Under the pieces are notes generated by a model. The model was not told the DNA's origin and ran no database searches. It saw only the letters and a list, made by a program, of their open reading frames with translations. Position numbers and translations under genes: made by a program. From DAOTWP01 sp034435675 (lineage in GTDB: Bacteria > Chloroflexota > Anaerolineae > Aggregatilineales > Phototrophicaceae), in NCBI GenBank assembly GCA_034435675.1, contig DAOTWP010000256.1:1-15320 (forward strand): a stretch of DNA of 15,320 nt, given 5' to 3'. Below, one piece after another: positions 1-5,593 of the stretch (within the stretch, counting starts at the first letter, position 1; each line of letters begins with the position of its first letter).

Positions 1-19
1 CAACACTGGCAGCAGTCAT
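1..19 (-). CDS. 5' end of a leftward gene cut by the window edge
   Basis: Only six codons are inside the window (M-T-A-A-S-V), so no function can be given. The call rests on the start signals. Read on the minus strand, GGGAGGAAAACT stands directly before an ATG at 19-17, a strong Shine-Dalgarno with six bases of spacing. A good promoter lies about 40 bases upstream of the start. The gene is divergent from the coiled-coil gene at 496 and shares its 476-bp upstream region. The product is unknown. Confidence 0.55.
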
Positions 20-65
20 AGTTTTCCTCCCGGCGCTGCCCGGTCTGCGAACGGTGATCAGCCTG

Positions 66-95
66 ATTATAAACGCGGCGGCACAGCACTGGCAA
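66..95 (-). promoter_or_regulatory. sigma70-type promoter for the leftward edge gene
   Basis: On the minus strand TTGCCA (95-90) is followed after 18 bases by a perfect TATAAT (71-66). Transcription would start near 59, giving a leader of about 40 nt with a strong Shine-Dalgarno before the ATG at 19. Confidence 0.55.
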
Positions 96-133
96 CCACT
101 GCCCGGTGCGTGTTCAGGGCTGCCGCATCCAAA

Positions 134-182
134 GTTGTGTGGGTCACAGTTGTGTGGGTCACAGTTGTGTGGGTCACAGTTG
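134..182. repeat. 15-bp tandem repeat, three copies plus 4 bp
   Basis: The unit GTTGTGTGGGTCACA occurs identically at 134-148, 149-163 and 164-178, followed by GTTG. It lies about 40 bp upstream of the -35 box of the leftward promoter. It may be a set of protein-binding sites or a simple slippage repeat; the sequence alone does not decide. A 63-codon minus-strand frame runs through it but looks non-coding. Confidence 0.9.
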
Positions 183-267
183 ATCGAAACAGACGTGCAG
201 GGACGCCTGCCGGGGCGTCCGGGCGCTGGACGTGCCGGGCAAACGTCGTTTGCAGCACATCCCCTGC

Positions 268-284
268 AACACCATGATGGTGTT
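268..284. promoter_or_regulatory. 17-bp palindrome, operator-like
   Basis: AACACCAT-G-ATGGTGTT is a perfect inverted repeat with a single central base in the non-coding region between the edge gene and the gene at 496. The size and symmetry fit a dimeric regulator site. It has no T-tract, so it is not a terminator. No regulator gene is visible nearby. Confidence 0.4.
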
Positions 285-286
285 TC

Positions 287-370
287 TTACTGATCCGCCT
301 GCAACATGCTAAACTTGCACCAGCGGTGTTTGCGCTCTGCGGATTTAGTTTTTTATGGTCGGATCAGTAA
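287..370. repeat. 84-bp segment bounded by a 10-bp inverted repeat
   Basis: TTACTGATCC at 287-296 is perfectly inverted as GGATCAGTAA at 361-370, with 64 bp between. It could be a degenerate palindromic element or paired binding sites. No flanking target duplication is apparent and no second copy was seen in the window. Confidence 0.35.
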
Positions 371-415
371 ACCCCGGCAGATTTCTCATGCGACCACTCG
401 CGGCGCGCGTCGGTG

Positions 416-444
416 TTGTCTTGCGGGCGCGGCGCGGGTAGAAT
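416..444 (+). promoter_or_regulatory. sigma70-type promoter for the coiled-coil gene
   Basis: TTGTCT (416-421), a 17-base spacer and TAGAAT (439-444) precede the gene at 496. The expected start of transcription near 451 gives a leader of about 45 nt. Confidence 0.45.
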
Positions 445-495
445 CAACATCTTCGATGGCATAAACAAGCCTGTCAAACTGGCAAGGAGCAGTTA

Positions 496-852
496 ATGAG
501 CGACAAATCTGAGCAGGGTAAAAAGATCGAGTGGTCCCTGGATTTCAGCAAAATCAGCGACCAGCTTAACGACCAGTTGAAGAGCTGGGGGGTGGACCTT
601 GAACAGATGACCAAGCGTGCCGACGATGTCAGCAGCAGCATGCGCGGCGAATACGAAAAAGCGCTGGACGAGCTGCGTGAACGCCTGAAAGAAGCGCAGG
701 CGCGGCTGGAAGAGGCGCGCAAACGCGGCGACGCGGTGAGCGATGACGTGGTCACCGGGTTCAAGCATGCGTGGGAGTCGCTGCGTGCCGAGCTGGAAAA
801 GGCTGTGCAGCAGTTTGGCGGCAAGGCAGACAAGGCAGACGACGAAGAATAA
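496..852 (+). CDS. small charged coiled-coil protein, function unknown
   Basis: 118 residues, with no signal peptide or membrane segment, so probably cytoplasmic. About half the residues are D, E, K or R. A long amphipathic helix spans roughly residues 30-105 (ELRERLKEAQARLEEARKRG is typical), and the C-terminus is acidic (DKADDEE). There is no cysteine and no catalytic motif. The composition recalls apolipoprotein- or LEA-like helical proteins, but I cannot place it in a named family. The start is well supported: AAGGAG stands seven bases before the ATG and a plausible promoter lies at 416-444. It appears monocistronic, and a palindromic element follows about 50 bp after the stop. Confidence 0.8.
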   Translation: MSDKSEQGKKIEWSLDFSKISDQLNDQLKSWGVDLEQMTKRADDVSSSMRGEYEKALDELRERLKEAQARLEEARKRGDAVSDDVVTGFKHAWESLRAELEKAVQQFGGKADKADDEE

Positions 853-900
853 GCCGCCGCGCGAAAGCTCAAGCGCCGATCTAGTCATCTGTCTTCCTGA

Positions 901-1014
901 ACAAGGGGATTATGCAATTCAAAAATTCAATCAAATAACGTTTTTCGTAGGGTTGAAGCATGCTTCAACCTACCGGTAACCTGGTTATTTTCTTAAAGAC
1001 GATAATCCCCTTGT
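901..1014. repeat. palindromic element family 1, copy 1
   Basis: 114 bp whose ends pair (ACAAGGGGATTAT at 901-913 with ATAATCCCCTTGT at 1002-1014). The centre is a second palindrome around GGTTGAAGCATGCTTCAACC (951-970). A close relative lies at 9048-9176, including the inner AATAACGTTTTTCGTAG and TTATTTTCTTAAAGA blocks. The outer stem differs between copies by a compensatory pair (A-T here, C-G there). It is non-coding and lies just after a gene end. It is probably a MITE- or REP-like element that may also act as an RNA hairpin. Confidence 0.85.
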
Positions 1015-1026
1015 CCGCGTTTACGG

Positions 1027-1123
1027 CTAAGTACAACCAAATTGAAAATGTCGGATGTAGGGGCAGGTCTCAGACCTGCCCCTACAGAAAATAATCCCGC
1101 GAGATTTCTGTGGTTGCACTTAG
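1027..1123. repeat. palindromic element family 2, copy A
   Basis: 97 bp with terminal inverted repeats CTAAGTACAACCA / TGGTTGCACTTAG (12 of 13 positions pair). Inside is a near-perfect hairpin at 1057-1085 (14-bp arms around one central C, beginning GTAGGGGCAGG). It is about 97% identical to copy C at 15212-15308: three differences, at the hairpin centre, just after the hairpin and near the right end. Copy 1 of family 1 ends only 12 bp to the left. It looks like a non-autonomous MITE-like element; no transposase is present in the window. Confidence 0.85.
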
Positions 1124-1130
1124 TGTTAAA

Positions 1131-1176
1131 GCACAGGTACCTGTGCAGGGGCGCATGAAAGCCTGTATTGCCCCTG
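1131..1176. repeat. palindrome and adjoining stem in the dipeptidase leader
   Basis: GCACAGGTACCTGTGC (1131-1146) is a perfect 16-bp palindrome. It is followed by CAGGGGC (1146-1152) pairing with GCCCCTG (1170-1176). The block GCCTGTATTG inside the loop recurs at about 10660 in another intergenic region, so this may be a decayed repeat rather than a site specific to the dipeptidase gene. The rest of 1177-1260 shows only the ribosome binding site. Confidence 0.45.
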
Positions 1177-1260
1177 CCCGGTCATCACGCGGTGAAACGC
1201 CAGCGCGGTTGCCGGCGTGCAGTCTCCCTGTTTGCGGACATTCCGACGAATTGAGGCATA

Positions 1261-2355
1261 ATGACCGCTTCACAGTATCCCATCTTTGACGGGCACAACG
1301 ACAGTCTGTCGCGGTACCTCTTTCCGCGCCCTGAGGATGGCAATTTTCCTGAGGGCTACGATTTCTTCGGGCGCAACCCCGGTGGGCATCTGGACCTGCC
1401 GCGCGCGCGGGAAGGCGGTTTTGCGGCGGGGTTCTTTGCCGCCTTCGCCACCGACCCCGCAACTGCCACCGCGCCGCCGCCGGATCGCAGCAAGTACATG
1501 CAGCCGGACGGCAGCTATGCTTTTCCGCTGGCAGCCGCCCTGCCCTACGACACCAGTGTGCAGTCCACGCTGGCAGGGCTGGCACAGACCTTCCGCGTGG
1601 AGGCGCAGTCTGGCGGGCAGTTCAAAATCTGCCGCACGGTGAATGAACTGGAAACCTGCCTGCAAAACGGCGTGATTGCGGCGGTGCTGCATATCGAAGG
1701 CGCGGAAGCGCTGGACAGCGATCTGCACCTGCTCGAAGTGCTCTTTCCCGCCGGGCTGCGTTCGCTGGGCATCGTCTGGAGCCGCCCAAACATCTTCGGC
1801 GCAGGTGTGCCTTTCGCCTTTCCGCACTCGCCAGACACCGGACCGGGACTGACCGACGCGGGCAAACGGCTGGTGCGGCGCTGCAACGAACTGGGCATTC
1901 TGCTCGACCTGTCACATTTGAATGAGCGCGGCTTCTGGGATGTCGCCGCGCTGAGCGATGCGCCGCTGGTCGCCACGCACAGCAACGCCTGGGCATTGTG
2001 CCGGCTGACGCGCAATTTGACCGATAAACAGCTTGCCGCGATCCGCGAACGCGACGGCATGGTCGGCGTCAACTTTGGCAACATGTTCCTGCGCGAGGAC
2101 GGCACGCGCGATACCAGCACACCGCTGAGCACGATTGTGCGCCATATTGATTATCTCGTGGAGCACGTGGGCATTGACCGCGTGGGCTTTGGCAGCGACT
2201 TTGACGGCACGACGCTGCCCGCCGCGCTGGGTGATGCTGCCGGGCTGCCTGCGCTGGTGCAGGCGCTCAGCGCTGCCGGTTACGATGACGCCGCGCTGCG
2301 CAAGATCACGCATGAAAACTGGCTGCGCGTGCTGCGCAAAACGTGGAAATCGTGA
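1261..2355 (+). CDS. membrane dipeptidase (peptidase family M19)
   Basis: 364 residues, the usual size for a bacterial renal-dipeptidase-like enzyme. Members hydrolyse dipeptides with a binuclear zinc site in a TIM barrel. The expected ligands are visible in order: the DGHND motif (H12, D14), HIEG (E146, bridging), DLSHL (H219), ATHSN (H240) and the SDFDG motif (D313). The C-terminus carries the typical GYDDAALRKITHENWLRVL helix. There is no signal peptide or membrane anchor, so despite the family name the enzyme is probably cytoplasmic. GAGG stands six bases before the ATG. The gene is convergent with the histidine kinase gene, with 18 bp between the stops. The substrate (dipeptide, D-amino-acid dipeptide or N-acyl amino acid) cannot be read from the sequence. 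Confidence 0.93.
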   Translation: MTASQYPIFDGHNDSLSRYLFPRPEDGNFPEGYDFFGRNPGGHLDLPRAREGGFAAGFFAAFATDPATATAPPPDRSKYMQPDGSYAFPLAAALPYDTSVQSTLAGLAQTFRVEAQSGGQFKICRTVNELETCLQNGVIAAVLHIEGAEALDSDLHLLEVLFPAGLRSLGIVWSRPNIFGAGVPFAFPHSPDTGPGLTDAGKRLVRRCNELGILLDLSHLNERGFWDVAALSDAPLVATHSNAWALCRLTRNLTDKQLAAIRERDGMVGVNFGNMFLREDGTRDTSTPLSTIVRHIDYLVEHVGIDRVGFGSDFDGTTLPAALGDAAGLPALVQALSAAGYDDAALRKITHENWLRVLRKTWKS

Positions 2356-2373
2356 CCACCAGGCGGCGGCAGG

Positions 2374-3768
2374 TTACTCTGGCGGGGCTTCGGGGTTGGC
2401 GCGCGGCAGCAGCACGGTGAAAGTGCTGCCTGCGCCGGGCGTGCTTTCGACCAGAATCGTGCCGCCGTGCCGTTCAATCACGCGGCGGGCGATAGGCAGC
2501 CCCAGCCCCAGCCCGCCGGTTTCCACCGCGCGCGCGCGATCCCCGCGAAAAAAGTACTCGAAGATCCGTGGCAAATCGTCCGGCAAAATGCCTGTCCCCC
2601 GGTCACGAATGGCAAGCGCCACCTGCTCGGCTCCGTAGGACGTCAGGCTGAAGGTCACTGTGCTGCCGGGTGGGCTGTAGCGAATGGCGTTGTTGAGCAG
2701 GTGCAGCAGCGCGCGATGAATGGCGACACGGTCAACGCTGACCGAATAGAGGTCCCGATCAATCTGGATTTCCAGCGTCACATGCCCCGCCGCAAGCTGC
2801 GATTCGACCTGTACGACAGCGTCGTGAATCAGGTCTGCCGGGCTGACGATCACACGTTGAATCGCGCTGTCATCTTCCAGCATGTACAGCGTGAACAGTT
2901 CGTTGACCAGATCGCCCAGCCTTTCCGCCTGTTCGCCCAGCGTGCGCATGTGGCGGCGGCGCTGCTCTTCGGTGTGCGAACGCTCCAGCAGGTACAGGCT
3001 GGTGTTGATGGTCGAGATCGGCGTGCGGAAATCGTGCGAGGCATAGCGGAAAAAATCGAGCATGACTTTGAGGCGTTCCTGTTCCAGCGCCAGCCGGTAG
3101 GCGTCCTCGCGCATGCGCTCCTCAGCCTCACGGGCGGTGTCGAGCGCTTTTTGCAGATGTTCTTCAAAACCAAGCACCTCGCGCACGAAGTTGCTGACCA
3201 GATGCAGGTCGGTGGCGTCGGTGTTGCAGCGCAGGCGCAGGTCACGCAGGCTTTGCACGCGCTGGGCATCCCGCGCGGCGATATAGTCTTCGAGCAGATC
3301 AAGCGCGATGTTGACCACAGTGGGTTCAAAGCTGAGGAAAGTATCAAACAGGCGCAGCGCTTCAACGTCGTGCGCCGCGCCGGAGTCCTGCCCGCACAGG
3401 ATAACGGAAAAGGTCGGGGCGAGAATCAGCAAAAACCATTCTTCCAGCAGCGGGTCGCCGGGTTGCAGTTCAAAGGACCACCACGCGGCGTGGCTGTCCG
3501 GCGGCAGCGGCTTGCCAACAAAGACGGCAACCTGCTGGACCGACTGTGCCAGCGTGCGATAGCGTTCGGTTTCTGCGCGCCAGTGCGACGATTCCTGAAA
3601 ACCGGTGAGAATCAGCGCGGGCAGATGCTGCCGCAGCACCAGGTCTTCCAGCGTGTGCGAAATATGCACCAGGGTTGTTTTGGAGTAGGCAGTCGTCCTC
3701 ATCTCAGCGCCGAGTGCCGCTTTCAGGGTTTCAAACAGGGTTGGACTCAGCGGAGTCAGGGAATCCAT
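2374..3768 (-). CDS. soluble sensor histidine kinase with DICT-like input domain
   Basis: The N-terminal part (about residues 20-170, counted from the GTG at 3804) resembles the DICT sensory domain: SKTTLVHISHTLED, then a WSFELQPGDPLLEEWF strand-helix region and a helix LFDTFLSFEPTVVNIALDLL. A coiled coil follows (about 175-250). Next come a HisKA domain with phospho-acceptor H257 in YASHDFRTPI and a HATPase_c domain with N box (LLNNAIRYSPPG, N371/N372), G1 (DRGTG, D401), F box (FEYFFRG) and G2 (GGLGLGLPIA). There is no membrane segment, so the kinase is cytoplasmic. No response regulator is next to it, so it is an orphan kinase here. The start is uncertain: GTG at 3804 lies in frame 36 bases upstream of the ATG at 3768 and neither has a strong Shine-Dalgarno. 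I prefer the ATG because a GAGAG lies upstream of it and the domain starts after it. Kinase call sure; DICT assignment likely. Confidence 0.92.
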   Translation of the reverse strand: MDSLTPLSPTLFETLKAALGAEMRTTAYSKTTLVHISHTLEDLVLRQHLPALILTGFQESSHWRAETERYRTLAQSVQQVAVFVGKPLPPDSHAAWWSFELQPGDPLLEEWFLLILAPTFSVILCGQDSGAAHDVEALRLFDTFLSFEPTVVNIALDLLEDYIAARDAQRVQSLRDLRLRCNTDATDLHLVSNFVREVLGFEEHLQKALDTAREAEERMREDAYRLALEQERLKVMLDFFRYASHDFRTPISTINTSLYLLERSHTEEQRRRHMRTLGEQAERLGDLVNELFTLYMLEDDSAIQRVIVSPADLIHDAVVQVESQLAAGHVTLEIQIDRDLYSVSVDRVAIHRALLHLLNNAIRYSPPGSTVTFSLTSYGAEQVALAIRDRGTGILPDDLPRIFEYFFRGDRARAVETGGLGLGLPIARRVIERHGGTILVESTPGAGSTFTVLLPRANPEAPPE

Positions 3769-3828
3769 GCGGGCAGCACAACTCTCAATCAAATGAACCG
3801 GCACACGCGGTTAAGGCGACACAGTCTC

Positions 3829-3834
3829 ATTATA
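3829..3834 (-). promoter_or_regulatory. -10 box upstream of the histidine kinase gene
   Basis: A perfect TATAAT lies on the minus strand (3834-3829), 25 bases before the GTG and 61 before the ATG candidate start. No convincing -35 hexamer is seen 16-18 bases upstream. Transcription would begin near 3822. Confidence 0.4.
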
Positions 3835-3878
3835 ACGGATTCAGGCACGCCTCGACATTACAGTATTGATGCGCGCTG

Positions 3879-3943
3879 CCGGTGGCGCTGTGCTGCCGGG
3901 CTTCTCTGTGCCCGTGCGCGCCTGCTTTCCCAAAGCGCGATAG
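3879..3943 (+). pseudogene. remnant of a Uma2 gene 3' end
   Basis: The frame encodes GGAVLPGFSVPVRACFPKAR followed by TAG, exactly the C-terminus of the intact Uma2 protein at 4965-5516. Nothing of the catalytic core lies upstream; the sequence before 3879 is the histidine kinase promoter region. A short ATG-initiated frame (from 3869) reads into it but has no support as a gene. I infer a broken duplicate of the neighbouring gene. Confidence 0.8.
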
Positions 3944-3975
3944 TCCCCCGCCCCTTGCACCCCGGCGCGTTTCGC
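3879..3975 (+). repeat. 97-bp direct repeat, left copy
   Basis: Identical base for base to 5452-5548, 1573 bp away. The right copy comprises the last 20 codons, the stop and the immediate downstream sequence of the intact Uma2 gene. Identity ends sharply on both sides (TG/GA before, GC/CC after). A perfect match across both coding and non-coding sequence indicates a recent duplication or continuing conversion. Confidence 0.97.
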
Positions 3976-4067
3976 GCGCAGGGGATAGCAGTGATTCAGC
4001 CTGTTCGCATGGGATGATTGGATTGATGGCAGTTATATGTAATATCGGGGTTTCTGATTCAATCGTA
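3944..4067. other. non-coding spacer
   Basis: The first 32 bases belong to the 97-bp direct repeat. The remainder becomes AT-richer towards 4067 and marks the left side of the AT-rich gene pair. No hairpin followed by a T-tract, promoter or gene was recognised here. Confidence 0.5.
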
Positions 4068-4382
4068 TTAGCCAAGATATATACGTTCCATAACTTCGAG
4101 AAATGGAACCAGTTCATCTAAAACTGCATAGGGTGCGGAGAGATTAAGATGGTGTACGCCTGTATCTGCACCCAAAGCTTCAAAGTGGAAAGTCATGCTT
4201 GACCATATTTTGATGCTTCCAAACAGTTCGGGCGAATCCAACTGAATGTCGCACACAGCGTCAGCACCCTCACTGAACCGTGATACCTTGATAACCAGGT
4301 CCTGTTTCGATCTGAAGCGATCAATATATGGGTTTACAAACGCGAAGATTTCCTCAATCGGAATGTGATCACGCTCAGGCAC
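4068..4382 (-). CDS. hypothetical protein, second gene of an AT-rich pair
   Basis: 104 residues from a GTG at 4382. I chose this start because AAAGGGG lies eight bases upstream and the start then falls 13 bases after the stop of the preceding gene. The frame is open back to a GTG at 4442, which would overlap that gene by 47 bases and has no ribosome site. The protein is acidic and soluble, with no signal peptide or membrane segment. A central region reads FHFEALGADTGVHHLNL, and the C-terminus is a helix ending in LVPFLEVMERIYLG. I do not recognise a family. Base composition is clearly lower in GC (about 45% by eye) than the neighbourhood, suggesting acquisition by transfer. The tight spacing implies that it works with the gene upstream. 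Confidence 0.7.
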   Translation of the reverse strand: MPERDHIPIEEIFAFVNPYIDRFRSKQDLVIKVSRFSEGADAVCDIQLDSPELFGSIKIWSSMTFHFEALGADTGVHHLNLSAPYAVLDELVPFLEVMERIYLG

Positions 4383-4395
4383 AAAACCTACCCCT

Positions 4396-4842
4396 TTAAG
4401 GAACGAGCTTGCGGGCAGAATCGAGGCTAATCCAGTCGTCACGGTAGACTACGTTTCCGCCCAGCGCTTCAATGAGTTCTACCATAATCCAACTGGATGT
4501 TGGAAACGCTTCAATGTACAAATCAACTTTCACGAAATTATCCCCCGAAACACAATTCCACCAAATCCATTCACGCTCATTAATGTCTACAAAACGATCT
4601 TGTATGTAGGGTATCTCGGCGCGTGCCCAATCTGGTAGTTGCGCGAATACCACCTCATCTGGTGGCCAATCACCCAGATACTCCTCAAAATAGCGTCCGA
4701 ACCTAGCAACCACAGTCCACACTTCCTTTGTTTGGCACAGCAGCCTGGTTGGATTATCACTTGTTGCAACGATAGACATAGCCGTATCGTCTGGTGGAGT
4801 ATCTGCATATTCCCGTTGAAGGCGATCAATTTCATCGAGCAT
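4396..4842 (-). CDS. hypothetical protein, first gene of an AT-rich pair
   Basis: 148 residues, soluble, acidic and aromatic-rich (WPPDEVVFAQLPDWARAEI, EREWIWWNC, SSWIMVELIEAL). No signal peptide, membrane segment or catalytic motif was recognised and I cannot assign a family. The ATG at 4842 is the most upstream start, since an in-frame TGA lies just before it. The ribosome site is weak (GAGAGAATG, about 16 bases upstream). The gene is co-directional with the next (13-base gap to that gene's preferred start), AT-rich relative to its surroundings and divergent from Uma2. A promoter overlapping the 4900-4920 palindrome is likely. Small paired genes of foreign composition are often toxin-antitoxin or effector-immunity modules, but nothing in the protein proves this. 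Confidence 0.75.
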   Translation of the reverse strand: MLDEIDRLQREYADTPPDDTAMSIVATSDNPTRLLCQTKEVWTVVARFGRYFEEYLGDWPPDEVVFAQLPDWARAEIPYIQDRFVDINEREWIWWNCVSGDNFVKVDLYIEAFPTSSWIMVELIEALGGNVVYRDDWISLDSARKLVP

Positions 4843-4899
4843 TGGGCGGTTTCATTCTCTCATATCGGGCTGTCCTTGAGAAAACTCCCGGATGCCGTC

Positions 4900-4920
4900 A
4901 GTATACCTACAGTGTATACT
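4900..4920. promoter_or_regulatory. inverted repeat operator between divergent genes
   Basis: AGTATAC (4900-4906), seven bases, GTATACT (4914-4920): a perfect dyad. Each arm contains a TATACT -10-like hexamer, one per strand (minus 4905-4900, plus 4915-4920). It lies in the 122-bp gap between the AT-rich pair and Uma2. Its position and symmetry suggest that one regulator could control both directions. The -35 boxes are weak on both sides. Confidence 0.5.
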
Positions 4921-4964
4921 ATCATCATAGAATGTGTTGTGCCGTTAAGGTGAGTGCAGCAGCA

Positions 4965-5516
4965 ATGGTGATTCGCAGCAAGCTGACCGTCGAGGAATTT
5001 GACCGCTGGATTGCCCTGCCGGAAAACGCCGGGCGCAGTTTTGAGTTCATCGGGGGAGAAATCATTGAAGTGGTCTCCAATAACTATTCCTCGATTGTCG
5101 CGGGCATTTTTCTGGCGTATATCAATCTGGTGGTGCTGCGGGGCAATCTCGGCTGGGTCACCGGCGCTGATGGCGGCTACTGGGTGTCCGGCGAGAAGTA
5201 CATCCCGGATGTGGGCTTTATTTCGCGTGCCCGCCAGCCGGAACCGTGTGAGGAGGCATGGAATCCTGCCGCGCCTGACCTCGCGGTAGAGGTGCTGTCG
5301 CCCGGCAATACGCACGACGAAATGCGGTTCAAACTGGTCAACTATCTGCGGGCAGGGACTACGGTGTGGGTCGCTAACCCCGAAGAGCAGTCCGTCGAGG
5401 TCTTTAGCCCGCAGCATGCCCCGCTCAAGCTCAGCGTAGACGATACCCTGACCGGTGGCGCTGTGCTGCCGGGCTTCTCTGTGCCCGTGCGCGCCTGCTT
5501 TCCCAAAGCGCGATAG
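4965..5516 (+). CDS. Uma2 family (DUF820) PD-(D/E)XK endonuclease-like protein
   Basis: 183 residues, the usual Uma2 length. Uma2 proteins have a restriction-endonuclease-like fold and occur in many copies in cyanobacteria and Chloroflexota; their biological role is not settled. Visible hallmarks are an N-terminal helix with LTVEEFDRWIALPE, the FEFIGGEIIEV strand, YIPDVGFIS (D82), PDLAVEVLSP (D105, E109), a helix with K123 and YLRAGTTVWVANPE, and the C-terminal TLTGGAVLPGF strand. These are the residues expected for a nuclease active site. The ATG at 4965 is preferred because AAGGTGAG lies 10 bases upstream and homologues begin here; the frame is open upstream to 4794 but that stretch overlaps the divergent gene. 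The 3' end lies in the 97-bp direct repeat, so a truncated duplicate exists at 3879-3943. Confidence 0.88.
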   Translation: MVIRSKLTVEEFDRWIALPENAGRSFEFIGGEIIEVVSNNYSSIVAGIFLAYINLVVLRGNLGWVTGADGGYWVSGEKYIPDVGFISRARQPEPCEEAWNPAAPDLAVEVLSPGNTHDEMRFKLVNYLRAGTTVWVANPEEQSVEVFSPQHAPLKLSVDDTLTGGAVLPGFSVPVRACFPKAR

Positions 5517-5548
5517 TCCCCCGCCCCTTGCACCCCGGCGCGTTTCGC
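5452..5548 (+). repeat. 97-bp direct repeat, right copy
   Basis: Identical to 3879-3975. It covers the last 20 codons and stop of Uma2 plus 32 bp downstream, and contains TTGCAC (5528-5533), a possible weak -35 for the gene at 5594. Homologous recombination between the two copies would delete exactly 1573 bp (both AT-rich genes and Uma2) and leave one repeat. Confidence 0.97.
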
Positions 5549-5593
5549 CCCACAATTAGCGCAATACTTCGTCACAGACTGAAGGGCATGCTC

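Noticed and set aside
134..182. Possible CRISPR-like array
   Set aside because: The units are contiguous with no spacers, and only 15 bp long; this is a simple tandem repeat.
901..1123. Small gene encoded by the element region
   Set aside because: Frames here are short, lack ribosome sites and are explained by two adjoining palindromic elements.
2467..4017. 516-codon open frame on the plus strand
   Set aside because: Antisense to the histidine kinase and running through its promoter. The composition is that of a mirror frame and no ribosome site was seen.
4396..4442. Long overlap of the two AT-rich genes
   Set aside because: It arises only if the GTG at 4442 is used; the GTG at 4382 has a good ribosome site and removes the overlap.
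4068..4842. The AT-rich pair as one frameshifted gene
   Set aside because: The downstream frame has its own Shine-Dalgarno and start 13 bases after the upstream stop, and the first protein ends cleanly; I could not exclude it completely without homologues.
4860..5555. 231-codon minus-strand frame across Uma2
   Set aside because: Antisense to the well-supported Uma2 gene, with no recognisable domain or start signal.
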